Positions 1 to 9,500 of a stretch of 64,000 nucleotides of DNA are shown here, in pieces. Position 1 is the first letter of the stretch; each line of letters begins with the position of its first letter. The notes under the pieces were generated by a model. It searched no databases and was not told the origin of the DNA. It worked only from the letters and a program-made list of their open reading frames with translations. Source of the DNA: Taxillus chinensis (lineage: Eukaryota; Streptophyta; Magnoliopsida; Santalales; Loranthaceae); NCBI GenBank assembly GCA_023512835.1, contig CM042085.1:29099812-29163811 (forward strand). Reading direction: 5' to 3'. A program made the translations under genes and the position numbers.

Positions 1-1557
1 GGAGATTGCAATCGCACTTGTATTGTCACAATACAGAGGCACGGCCTTCGGTTTAAACCCATAGTCCGAAAGTTGACCGGCCATCCAAAGCAATTGAGCA
101 CAACAACTTCCTGCAAAGAATATATTCACTCACGGGGAAGTCGAAACCGAATTCGTTTCTTGCTAAACCAGGATACAAGTCTGTTGCCTAAAAGTTGGCA
201 TTTTCCACTTGTGCTCTTTCTATTAATCCTGCATCCAAAGAAAGTCTGCATCCTGAATATCCTCTCAATTTAAAATCAGACTGTTTTGGATACCATAGTC
301 CCAAATTCTCGGTTCCTTTCAAATACCGCATAATCCTCTTGACATGTGACAAGTGGGATTCCTTGGGATTAGCTTGGTATCCGGCATAGATGCATGTTGC
401 AAACATTATATCAGGTCTACTTGCTGTCAGTACAGCAAGGATCCAATCATGCTTCGTATTCGAGATGTCCACCTCCTTGCCTGCTTCATCCATATCCAGT
501 TTGGCATTTGTAGGAATGGGAGTTTTCATGTGCGTCACATCGATCATCTTAAACTTATTCAGAATTTCCTTTGTGTATTTGGTTTGATTGATAAAGATCC
601 CATCCTCCAACCGCTTGACCTCCAATCCAAGATAGAATGAGAGTTCTCCCATCATACTCATTTCATATTCACTTTTCATTAGATGGGAGAAGTCTTCACA
701 TTGCTTTTTGTCCCTTGATCCGAAAATGATGTCATCCACATAAATTTGGACTATCAAGGGTGATCCTTTTCCTTCCTTGAGAAACAAGTGTGGGGTCAAT
801 TTTGCCTTTTTTTGAACTTAATTTTGATCGAAACTCGACAATGTTTCATACCATGCTCGGGGAGCTTGTTTTAGTCCATAGAGAGCCTTTTTCGGTTTGT
901 ATACCCTGTGCTCTTGATTTGGCTCTAGAAATCCGGGTGGTTGTTCAACATAAACTTCTTCTTGGAGGTCTCCATTCAAGAAAGCACTCTTGACATCCAT
1001 CTGATACACTTTGAAGTCCTTGAATGCCGCATATGCTAAGAACATGCGAATGGCCTCCAGTCCAGCAACCGGTGCAAAGGTTTCATCATAGTCGATTCCT
1101 TCTTCTTGTCCGTATCCTTTTACAACCAGTCTGGCCTTGTTTCGATGACAACACCATCAGCATCAAGTTTGTTTCCGAAGATCTATTTCACGCCAATGAC
1201 TTGCCGTGATCCGGGCCTGTTGACCAACTCCCATACTTTCGTTTTTTTGAACTGATTTAACTCTTCTTGCATTACATCAATCCAATGGTGATCCTGAACC
1301 GCATCATCAATCGATTTTGGCTCCACTTGTGATAGGAAACACATATACAAATTTTCATGAAGTATGGCAGCCCTTGTTTTGACTCGTGCGGCAGGATCTC
1401 CAATTATCGGTTTAGAAGGGTGGTCCTTTAACCTTCTTCTTGTCTTTGGAAGGTCTTTTCTTTCTTCATGATGAATGCCCAATTGCTCAATGTCGGGTTC
1501 TTGGGCTAGTATAAGTGGCGAGTCCGAACAGGTTGAATGTAGAGTTATGGTTTTCAC
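1..1557 (-). pseudogene. pol: Copia-1 reverse transcriptase and RNase H (partial, frameshifted)
   Basis: This part of the copia polyprotein copies element RNA into DNA in cytoplasmic particles. Open pieces are 1557-1183, 1045-818 and 799-188. The linker before RT holds the copia motif KTKVWELVNRP, then RT shows [32 protein letters not shown] and the catalytic YVDD at about 742-731. RNase H motifs are visible without a clean frame below base 188 (SWFSKK, and a CDNTSAIAI-like stretch near base 20). The frame breaks near 1046-1182 and near 800-817; the first break falls in the region before the DVKSAFLNG block. The end is cut by the window. Confidence 0.9.
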
Positions 1558-1690
1558 GCTTTTTGAATTGGTTCCTTAAAGAACCGGTTCAGCTCTGTGT
1601 TCATCAGGTTCAGGTGCATCTTCCAATGTTTCGTTGTCCTGGGATTATCTGTGTCTTGGTCTTCTACAATGACAATGTCCTGCACTTCAT

Positions 1691-2720
1691 TTACATTTGG
1701 GTCTCCTTTCGCATTCCATGGTTAGTCTCATCAAAAGAAACATGAATAGACTCTTCAACAACTTTGGTTCTTCTATTAAATACATGATAAGTTTTGCTAG
1801 TCATGGAATATCCAACAAGATATCCATCATCTAATTTGGCATCAAACTTGTTCAAGTAATCCTTGCCATTGTTCAGAATGTAGCAAGTACACCCGAAGAT
1901 CCTTAGGTGACCAATGTTTGGTCTCTTTCCCTTCCATAACTCATAGGGTGTTTTCATGGCTCGTTTGTTAATTAGAGTTGTGTTTTGTACATAACAAGCG
2001 TGGCAAGACTTGACCCATAGGGATTTTGGGAACCGAGCTCCTGTCAACATGGTTCTAGCCGCTTTAACTAATGTACGATTCTTTCTTTCACCCACTCCAT
2101 TTTGTTGTGGAGTTCTTGGTGCTTGAGAAATTATCTTGGATACCATGTTCAAGACAAAACTCTAATATATCGGAAAATTCAAATTCTTTGCGATGATCGC
2201 TACGAATGTACTTAATAGAGAGACTCTTAACATTTGTAACCCAATTGAAGAGTTCAACAAGATTCTCAAATGTTTCAGTTTTGTTTTTGAGAAACATGAC
2301 CCATGTGTATCTGGTATGGTCATCGACTACTGCAAGAAAGTATCGTGCAACAGATAAGGAGGACACATTTATTGGTCCACATAGGTCCATGTGCAGAAGT
2401 TCGAGTGGTTGTGTGATTGAGGTTTTATCTACACTCTTAAAGGAATGTTTAACCTGCTTACCCAGCTGACAATCCCTACAAGGGTGTTCTTTCTCATAAA
2501 CATGCTTGGGTAAGCCCTCAACCAAATCCAGAGATGCCAGTTTAGACATAGTCTTAAAGTTTAAATGACCAAATCTCTTGTGCCACAACCAACTAATGTC
2601 AGGTGAAGCTTTGGACAGAAAGCAAATTGGTTCATCAGATTGAGCATTACCAAAGACCAACTTGTAGACATTGCCTTGTCTATGTCCATTTAGCTTCACT
2701 TCTTTGGAGACAGGATCCAT
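1691..2720 (-). pseudogene. pol: Copia-1 integrase with GAG-pre-integrase domain
   Basis: The integrase inserts element cDNA into the host genome. The zinc-binding HHCC motif is complete (WHKRFGHLNF, then CRDCQLGK). The catalytic triad can be followed: D in LLHMDLCGP, D in YIRSDHRKEF (the family usually has DHGTEF), and E in NGVGERKNRTL. The C-terminal part continues with PYELWKGKRP and FGCTCYI. One frameshift separates 2720-2088 from 2152-1691; otherwise the domain is complete. It lies directly after the protease, as expected for copia. Confidence 0.92.
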
Positions 2721-2722
2721 AA

Positions 2723-3043
2723 CTAGATGCGTGTGTTTAGTGAATAAAACTTCATAACCATTGACTTATGCTCAACAGGGTTATGTTTAAGACCTTGAAT
2801 AACAGATACATTCTGAATAGACATAGAACCATTAGAGAGAGTACCCTTACCAACAATCTTACCCTTTTTATTATCCCCGAAAGTGACAGATGAAGCTGCA
2901 ACCTCCCTTACTTCACTCAATAGAGAGGCATCATCTGTCATGTGCACAGAACAGGCACTATCAAGGTACCACTGGCTGGAATTGATCTTTTGTTTCTGGT
3001 GGCTGCTTTCAGCTTCAGGTACCTGTTCCTGCACAATGAGCAA
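2723..3043 (-). pseudogene. pol: Copia-1 aspartic protease region
   Basis: The protease matures the Gag-Pol polyprotein. The sequence SSQWYLDSACSVHMT holds the active-site motif, DSAC here against the usual DSGC of copia proteases, so the Gly after the catalytic Ser is Ala. The downstream blocks VTFGDNKKGKIVGKG and LKHN are typical of the copia protease to pre-integrase transition. The reading frame stops at 2723, just before the integrase piece begins at 2720, so a frameshift lies at the boundary. Confidence 0.85.
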
Positions 3044-5119
3044 CTAAGTCTTGGGGGCCCAATTAAGATTAAGCTTTGGGTAAGTGAAAACCGCTATTGA
3101 CAATTTAGGTTTCCAATAAGAAGGGACAGATTTAACTTTCCATGCTAATCTTGGTGATCCTTCATTAGATTTATTAGCAAGGGTTAATCTTTAGAGCTTC
3201 AAAGATGTTTTCCTTCCTTATTGTTATCTTTGGCAACTTTAGTAGGCACAGTTTGACAGTTTTCTTCACGGGCTTGGTCTTTAAGTCTTTTGAATGGGTA
3301 ACCTGTGTGTGCCTGGTATGTTTCTTCCTATCGAGTTGCGTTGCACTACTGATTTTTAGTGAAATTAAGTCGTTTAAGATTTACCCTAATTTCGGTAGCA
3401 ATCTCCTTCCTAAGATACTCAGGGTAGAATCTGCACCGATAGGAGAGGTGTCCAACTTCACAAAGAGATGGGGCATGTGACAGGTTTAGGTTGAACGCTC
3501 TGTCTCAAGGGTTCTACTGGAGTGTTAAGAGGTTTCCTAGGTTTTCTCACATATCCTAGACCGTTCTTAACTTTTCCATCAGAGACAAACTTAGGCTGGA
3601 AGGCAGCGGCCTTCTTGGATGAACCAGGTCTCAAATGTAGTAGTGTGTCTACTTGGTTTTGTCTCTCGAGATAACTACACCCTTACCCTTGCATTGGGAT
3701 GTAGAAGACAGGTTGACCGAGGATTCAGCTTTCGGTTCTTTCTTAGCAACTACTGCCATCACTGTCTCCGAGATGCAACATTACCCAAATCTTTGAGTTC
3801 GGGTGTTACCGATTTGGGTGAACTAGCAACAGCCATTGATACCTCCTTTCCACAATCAACGAGCACATTGCCGCAGGAACAAAGCCAGCAAGACACTTGG
3901 TCCGTACCACGGTAGGTCCGGGCTTTGGCTATTTGGTCTTTAGAGAAACCTAGACCTAAGGCTAGACCTTTGACATCCGGAGTAGTCCTAAAGTGGGCTG
4001 CAATCTCAAGAGAGTCTTGCCACTTTTTACTAATTTGTCTTTCTTTTTCCAGGTCTGTTTTGGTTTCACTAGTTCCTTTTCAAGCCTATCGATGTCTTTA
4101 TTAGCCATTTTTAGTTGACCAGATTTGTCCAAAAGATTATCGTGTGTGCTTCTCATCTCACTCACTTCAGCTTTTTAATCTTCTCTCTGTTCTTTCATAA
4201 TCATCTATAGAGTCTCTGTACTCACATAAAGGTCGTTCCAGTTTAGAATAGTATCTTTCTTTGTCGGCTTTCATAGGAAGAAATTGTTCCTCTATTTCTT
4301 TAAGAGCTCTATAGGTATCTTCATATTCAATGTAGAGCTATTCATAAGTTCTTACCTTGAGGGGAGGAGAATGGTCAGCCATGAAGCAGATTAGACCTTT
4401 CTCTTTCTTCTCATCGTCGAATATTCCTCTTCCTCCTCGCTTTCACTATTAAACTTGTCGGTGACAAGAGCCTTCTTCCTCATGTCATCCTTTCGCTTGA
4501 GGAGCCTTTGGTCTTCTTCTTCTTCGTTCACCGCCTCCTTTTTCTCCTTCTTCACCTTATAACAATCCAGCGGCGAAGTGGCCAGGCTTGTTACGTTGAT
4601 AGCATTGCAACTTGTCCTTATCTTTTCCCTTAGAGAAAGATGATGAAGACCGCCTTGCTTTCCTTCCGTAGTTCCCCCTTCTCTTCAGCGGTTTCTTGAT
4701 CGAAACGCCACTTCTTCATCCGAGGCACTATCTAAGCCAAGTTCATAAGCTTCATCTTCTTCCTCTTCCGAAGATGGTTCCCGTGGTTCAGCAGCAGCCT
4801 TAAAGGCAACAGACTTCTCCTTTTTCTTGGAAGGGTTCTCAAAAGCCTCAAGCTCTTCTTTTTGCATTTCGAATGTCTTGAGGTCCCCATATAATGCTTC
4901 CAAGGCACAAGTCTTGCATTCCTTCACTGACGGATGGCCGATGTCTTTATCAAGGCCTTAAGGGTAAAGATCTCGAAATTTGTCATTTTTGTCCTTCCGA
5001 GAGATCTCAACGTTGTAAGTCTTCATCCGTTGAATCGGACCTGTGAACCGTTTATAGATATTGTCCAATGACTCCTTCGGTTCACATCTGAAGGCTTCAT
5101 ACTCTTGTTTGAGCATGGA
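3044..5119 (-). pseudogene. gag: Copia-1 gag region, heavily broken, interrupted by Tekay-1
   Basis: No long frame survives. A piece at 4927-4685 has the copia Gag motif ALYGDLKTFEMQKEELEAFE followed by an acidic linker. A CCHC zinc knuckle lies at about 4604-4561, but its second Cys codon has become CGT (Arg) and the last Cys is out of frame by one base. A second knuckle-like stretch (EVGHLSYRC) is near 3430-3470. Between them, 4165-3962 is a Lys/Leu-rich coiled-coil-like stretch. Two knuckles plus a long linker fit a Sirevirus-like Gag, which is inference. The gag ends abruptly at 5119 where the Tekay-1 LTR starts. Confidence 0.75.
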
Positions 5120-5290
5120 TGTAAGGACCCGTACCTTGAGTTAGACACGCTTTGCCTTCTAAGTAGAGTTTTTCTAGATTTTGACCAAGTGAATGGACTC
5201 CAATGAATTCACGTGCAAAAGGAAAGATGCTTAGAATGATGTCCTCTATCTACCACGAAGTTTCCGGCCAAACGGACGTGTATGTGAGGT

Positions 5291-5318
5291 GCACGTGAAA
5301 TGGGTCCATTTCACGTGC
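5291..5318. repeat. Perfect hairpin in Tekay-1 U3
   Basis: The arms GCACGTGAAATGG and CCATTTCACGTGC are perfectly complementary over 13 bp with a 2-bp loop. The arms contain the G-box core CACGTG. The same position in the other LTRs of this window holds a hairpin with a different arm sequence. Confidence 0.85.
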
Positions 5319-5550
5319 AAGTGTGGTTGTCTTCTACATGATGCAAGGAGGCTAGGGGTGAAGTTTGAGCGCATTTAGAGTGCATTTGGAGTTGCACGTG
5401 AATTGGGGAATCCATGTGCAAATTGGCGTGCAAGCATGTTTTTGCATGGTTACCTTGGTTTTGTCATTCTAATCATCTTTTCCCAAAGGACCATGTTGGA
5501 ATTGTGACTATTTTGGTGTGTATGGGTGTGGGAAGGTCTTAGCTTGTTCC

Positions 5551-5630
5551 ATCAAAACTACGTCGTTTTGTTCTTTGGGATTCACTTAATCAAAACTACG
5601 TCGTTTTGATGTTGTGTTGTCTATATAAGG
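5551..5630 (+). promoter_or_regulatory. Core promoter of Tekay-1 LTR
   Basis: Two copies of ATCAAAACTACGTCGTTTTG lie at 5551-5570 and 5589-5608; each is an imperfect palindrome around TACGTC. A TATA box (CTATATAAGG) follows at 5621-5630. The same arrangement is present in the other Tekay LTRs and, with one box, in the Athila LTRs. ACGT cores are typical plant bZIP sites; binding here is inference. Confidence 0.7.
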
Positions 5631-5681
5631 AGGAGAAGCCCCTCTGTTTTAGGGTTAGGGTTTGTTGCTCCACCAGCAGTC

Positions 5682-5683
<2 letters not shown>

Positions 5684-5729
<46 letters not shown>
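5684..5729 (+). repeat. (GA)n microsatellite in the LTR leader
   Basis: A pure AG/GA run begins about 60 bp after the TATA box, so it would lie in the 5' untranslated part of the transcript. Equivalent runs occur in every other Tekay LTR here, and a CT run (minus-strand GA) in the Athila-2 LTRs. Confidence 0.9.
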
Positions 5730-5732
<3 letters not shown>

Positions 5733-6195
5733 AGGAGAGCTTCGGTGGCTGCCAGGAGCGTCTTGCGTGGTGGTCGGAGTCTTGCGTGGAAGTGGGAGCA
5801 GGAGAACATACAAGGTAGGGGTTCTGTTCTTCCTAAATCCTCCGTCCCTAGGGTTCTAGGCAGATTAGAGAGTTATACCTGGTTATATATATATATGTAA
5901 TCCATATAGGTGTGATCTCCTATATGGATGTTGGCCTTCAATGGCGCTTTTGGTATATTCCGGTGTTGGATGGTGTGCATATTAAGTGTTCGATAAAATG
6001 CCTGTGTGGATATGTCTGTGTGAATATGCCTAGTATGTGTTTGATTTTATGCCTGATGGGTCGTGCGAACTAAGTGTTTGGTATTATGCCTGTGAAAGTG
6101 TGTATGCTACGTGTTTGGTTTAATGCCTGTGTGACCTTGTATCTTGTGCTTGTGGAACCCGGTGGTGTGGAAGCCCGGGACTGGAACTGTTGCTG

Positions 6196-6370
6196 TATGG
6201 CTAAGCCTATATGGCCGTGGATATGTTAGCCCGTGTGGCTAAGCCTATATGGCCGTGGATATGTTAGCCGTGTGGCTAAGCCTGAGAGGTCAGGGATATG
6301 TTAGCCCGTGTGGCTAAGCCTGAGCGGTGGATATGTTAGCCTATATGGCTAAGCCTGTATGGTCGTGGAT
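6196..6370 (+). repeat. Minisatellite in Tekay-1 LTR
   Basis: About four tandem units of roughly 35-42 bp share GGCTAAGCC and GTGGATATGTTAGCC. Unit sequence and number differ from the related arrays in Tekay-2 (11825-12035) and Tekay-3 (39280-39412). Confidence 0.8.
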
Positions 6371-6837
6371 AGGTGGGTGCCATTTGAATGTGGAATACAA
6401 CTTGTTTACATTCTAGTCACTACACCGCACCTGTACACACTCATGTAGACGCTAGGAGCATGGGATAGGTTGGGGAGACATGATCCCTACTTAGCCGTGG
6501 TTGCTCACCCCTCCCTCTATGTTGTGTTTTCTTTCAGGAACATACGGGCGTTAGGAGGGACCCCAAGGTGGAAGACCTTATTTACTTTACTTGTCTACCA
6601 TTTATGTTATTTTTATTGGAATTGATGTAGTGGGGAGGGATTGAAAAGAGGATTTTGTTGTAATAAAGACCGGTTTGGATTGTGGATTGCTTTTATGAAC
6701 TTTACTATCTTGAATGTGTTGTGGATGTTTAAAATGTTATGTTCGGGGTTTGCACCCTAACCCCTTTGCCCTCCGTGTGGGTACAAGCGGAGTCACGTAC
6801 CGGTTTCCTCGGGTTGGAAATCCGGGGCATTACAATA

Positions 6838-6852
6838 TGGTATCGAGCATGG
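6838..6852 (+). other. Primer binding site, Met-tRNA type (Tekay-1)
   Basis: TGGTATCGAGCATGG lies 3 bases after the LTR. It matches the 3' end complement of plant Met-tRNA (TGGTATCAGAGC) except for one missing A. Tekay-2 and Tekay-4 have the canonical form. Confidence 0.8.
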
Positions 6853-7249
6853 TCTAGTTGGCCTAGGGTAGTGGGCGGATCTGGTTATCCTAAGTCCTTT
6901 GGAGGAGCCTGGAGGGACATGCCTGATCAACATGGTCCTCTTTGAGCCTCCAAGGTGTACTTAGGGTAGTCCAGTCTTGTGGTAGGGTTTGCATGCATTG
7001 GCATTAGGGCACTAGTTGCATTTGCTGTGAATGTATGCTAAACTGTGGATAAGATCATATGATTAAGTGAAATGTGCAACTCTGATTTGTTTGGCAATGT
7101 GTGGCAATGTGTACTGAACTGTGCAATGTGATTGATGCAATGTATGTGTGTAATGTCATGTGATAGTGGAATTGATCAGTGGGGTAGAGGTAGTGACGCG
7201 ATAGATTATAATTGTTTTGACGTTGTGCTTCTTACTTCGTGTAGTAAGA
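6853..7249 (+). other. Untranslated leader of Tekay-1
   Basis: There is no convincing coding frame. The leader is conserved with Tekay-2 (minus, 10928-11330) and Tekay-4 (58411-58874), including GGTGTACTTAGGGTAGTCCA and the stretch just before the gag start. Confidence 0.7.
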
Positions 7250-8399
7250 ATGCCGCCGAGGAGAGTGACACATGCGTCCGAGGCAGTGGCTGATGAGTCA
7301 TCTGCCCATGAGGGTCCGGGTGCGGGACCATCCGTTAGAGGGCACGCGTTGTTGCTGGCACAGCTACGAGAAGGCATCCGGCTGGAAGTACGAGAGCTAC
7401 GGGAGGGACTCCGACAAGAGGTTCGGGAGGAGGTGCGTCGTGAGATGGCAAGACGGCGGGTGGTACCACCACCACCACCAGTAGGAGAGCCGCCACGTGA
7501 GCATGAGAGTTCGCCGGGTGGTGTACCGACTCGTGCAGAGGATGACGTGGTGACACGGTTCCGAAAGGAACAACCTCCGCGATTCAAGGGGGGAAGGTGA
7601 ACCCATGGTAGGCGAGCGGTGGTTGAGGCGGATCGAGCATGTGTTCTCCTTTCTCCTGCCCCGGGAAGAGGACTAGGTGCGACCGGCACCTGGGCACTGG
7701 AGGGGGATGCTTTGGAGTGGTGGACGAGTGTTCTTGGGAGCCGTGCGGTGCAACTCATGCTTTGGGAGGAGTTCTTGCAACTCTTCCATGAGGAGTTCTT
7801 CCCGAATCGGTGAGATGGTAGAAGAGGGAAGAATTCGGCAGCTTGAAGCAGGGGATCCAGGACGGTACCTGAGTATGAGCGGGAGTTCCGGAGCTTGAGT
7901 AGGTTTGCTCCTGAGACCGTGGCAAGGGAGGACCTGAAGGCCCACAAGTTCACCTTGGGTCTCAGGCCAGCCCTAGGCGAGGGTGGCAATTCTACGCTAG
8001 AGGACCTATGCCGAGGTTGTGGAGACGGCCCGTATAGCCGAGAGGGAGCCGGATGATGGGAGGCGGACCCATCGGGGTCGCCCGTTGCGGGGTGGGTTGG
8101 AGCGTGATTCCGGGTCTAAGCGGCCCAAGACCGAGGAAAGGGATAGCAGCTTCTTTCCGCGGCCGGGGACAACCATCGGTGCCCCCAGGGAGGTCTAGCT
8201 TTGGCGGTAGCAGACAGGGAGGTCCGGCAGAGGACTCCCCGGCGGTTGTCATTCTTTGTGGGGAGCAAGGCCACTTCAAGAGGGAGTGTCCCAAGAAGAA
8301 CTGGCGATGCAATAGCCATGGACGAGAAGGCCATTTGAGCTGGGTTTGCCGGAGTAGCAACAAGGGAGTTGGAGGCATGGCATCCAAGCATGAGGAGTG
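7250..8399 (+). pseudogene. gag: Tekay-1 gag (frameshifted)
   Basis: Gag builds the particle and packages element RNA. I chose ATG 7250 because Tekay-2 and Tekay-4 start at the same place with MPPRR. The N-terminus is followed by an Arg/Glu-rich helical stretch and a Pro run, then the capsid start VVTRFRKEQPPRFKG. The frame breaks at about 7597 in a G run and again several times before 8050. Near 8250-8370 two tandem zinc knuckles follow. The first has lost its leading Cys (VVILCGEQGHFKREC) and the second has CNSH where Tekay-2 has CNSC. The C-terminal MASKHEE ends at a TGA at 8398. Confidence 0.85.
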
Positions 8400-8559
8400 A
8401 CGCCGGTTCCGTACACCAGCGGAGAGACCAGCTCGTCGGTGGCAAGCTAGTCGGGCAAGGATCGAGTCGGACCCGACCCCCGGGGGAGGCCGAGCGGCAG
8501 CAGACCGAGGCAGGAGGCAACCTTAGCGGGAAGCGTCCAGGTGAGTGAGCCAACCGGTG

Positions 8560-9321
8560 GCACGGGCCAAGGAAGGGTGTTTGCGCTGGAGGCGACGTAC
8601 CAGGAGGAGGCCGAGCTACCACCCCCACCAGCCGAGGTTGGAGAGCAGACCATCGGTGGTTAGAGGTACGCTCTTGATTTCCCGCACGTTAGTTTCTGTT
8701 CTTTTTTATACGGGTGCATCGTGTTCCTTCGTTGCCGAGCTTCTTATTGATGGCTTGGGGTTAGCTTGTGTGGAGGCCACGAGGCCCCTAGTTGTGGAGT
8801 CTCCAGGTGGGAGGCATGATTGAGGTACGGCGTGTGTGCCGTGACTGTGTGTTAACCCTAGGAGAGGTGGAGCTGAGTTTTGACTTGCATGTAATGCCTT
8901 TGAGGACGTTTGACCTGATCTTGGGTATGGATTGGCTTATGGCTTTCCAAGCCAAGATAGACTGTTACCGGTGGCGTGTATCCTTCGTGACACCTGCAGG
9001 GACCTCTTGCACCCTGCAGGGGGAGTGGGACTGTGAGGCGAGTCGGGCCGGGCCGGTGTTGGACCAGTGGGGTGCCATTACCCACAGGTTGGCAGCCCTG
9101 ACCTTTGCTGAGGTGGGTAAGGTGGAAAAGAGGGTGTGGCCCGCTGTTGTGGATCAATTTCAGGATGTTTTTCCTGAGGAGTTGAGGAGTTTGCCACCTA
9201 AGAGGAGTGTGGAGTTCACCATTGAGTTGGTGCCGGGGACGGGTCCGATTTCCCAAGTAGCGTATCGTATGGGGCCAGCCGAGCTGAGGGAGCTGCAGAG
9301 GCAAATCGAGGAGTTGGTGGG
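8560..9321 (+). pseudogene. pol: Tekay-1 protease and first part of RT, truncated
   Basis: The aspartic protease of the polyprotein is recognisable by the block LFYTGASCSFV. The catalytic Asp codon is replaced by TAT (Tyr) at 8707, so the enzyme would be dead. The block ILGMDWL follows at about 8920. Past a frameshift near 8815 the second frame reads continuously into the N-terminus of reverse transcriptase ([20 protein letters not shown]). The sequence is lost at 9321, before any RT catalytic motif. Confidence 0.88.
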
Positions 9322-9325
9322 CCTA
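9318..9325. other. Head-to-head junction of two chromovirus halves (inversion breakpoint)
   Basis: Left of 9321 the sequence is Tekay-1 RT on the plus strand; from 9322 it is Tekay-2 protease on the minus strand. Compared with Tekay-4 and Tekay-1, at most one base (G 9321) is ambiguous, so the join has essentially no homology. The reading frame crossing it (8792-9391) is chimeric and not a gene. Confidence 0.85.
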
Positions 9326-9500
9326 GGGTTAACACACGATCACGACACACACGCCGTACCTCAATCATGCCTCCCACCGGAGAGTCCATAACTAGGGGCC
9401 TCACGGCCTCCACACAAGCTAACCCCAAGCCATCAATAAGAAGCTTGGCAGCAAGGAACACGATGCACCCGTATCAAAAAGAACAGAAGCTAACGTACGG
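9322..9500 (-). pseudogene. pol: Tekay-2 protease fragment
   Basis: On the minus strand, 9500 to 9322 encodes a chromovirus protease piece. The catalytic FDTGASCS is intact near 9480-9457 (Tekay-1 has Tyr there). A one-base deletion just after it shifts the frame into LLIDGLGLACVEA and GGMIEVRRVCRDRVLTLG, ending at the junction. Nothing of RT, RNase H or integrase of this copy remains on this side. Confidence 0.85.

Larger units (their letters stand above)
1..5119 (-). mobile_element. Copia-1: 3' part of a Ty1/copia element, cut by window edge and by Tekay-1
   Basis: The order read on the minus strand is gag, protease, integrase, reverse transcriptase and RNase H, which is the diagnostic Ty1/copia order. 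RNase H runs off the window at base 1. At base 5119 the gag is interrupted by the LTR of Tekay-1, so the 5' LTR and the start of gag are missing. The protein resembles the Sirevirus/Tnt1-like group (YVDDIIFGS, long gag with acidic and Lys-rich linkers) and is similar to Sire-1 in this window. All genes carry frameshifts. Confidence 0.9.
5120..6834 (+). repeat. 5' LTR of Tekay-1
   Basis: It starts TGTAAGGACCCG (other copies start TGTAATGACCCG) and ends GGGGCATTACA, followed after 3 bases by a primer site. Length is 1715 bp. It contains a shared U3 module (about 5165-5530), hairpin 5291-5318, two TACGTC-core palindromic boxes, TATA at 5622, a GA run, a minisatellite, and a pyrimidine tract plus CAG near 6525-6538 that looks like a splice acceptor. 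The 5' end is shorter than in Tekay-2: the Athila-like TGATAACG start seen there is missing here. Confidence 0.92.
5120..9321 (+). mobile_element. Tekay-1: 5' half of a Tekay/Del-type chromovirus
   Basis: It contains a complete 5' LTR, a Met-tRNA primer site, leader, gag, protease and the first residues of reverse transcriptase. At 9321 it stops abruptly against the inverted Tekay-2. The protein sequence closely matches Tekay-4 (56544-64000), which carries the chromovirus C-terminal domain; that assigns the family. The insertion is in Copia-1 gag. Its 3' half and second target-site copy are absent from the window, so a duplication cannot be checked. Confidence 0.9.

Noticed and set aside
5606..5859. 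Arg/Glu-repeat frames on both strands
   Set aside because: They come from the GA microsatellite in the LTR leader; the same applies at 12478-12730, 40000-40200 and 57140-57340.
6838..6852. Possible tRNA gene
   Set aside because: Only the 3' tRNA complement is present next to each LTR; these are primer sites, not tRNA genes.
8792..9391. 199-codon frame crossing 9321
   Set aside because: It is a chimera of Tekay-1 pol and inverted Tekay-2 sequence; the tail after the junction is antisense protease.
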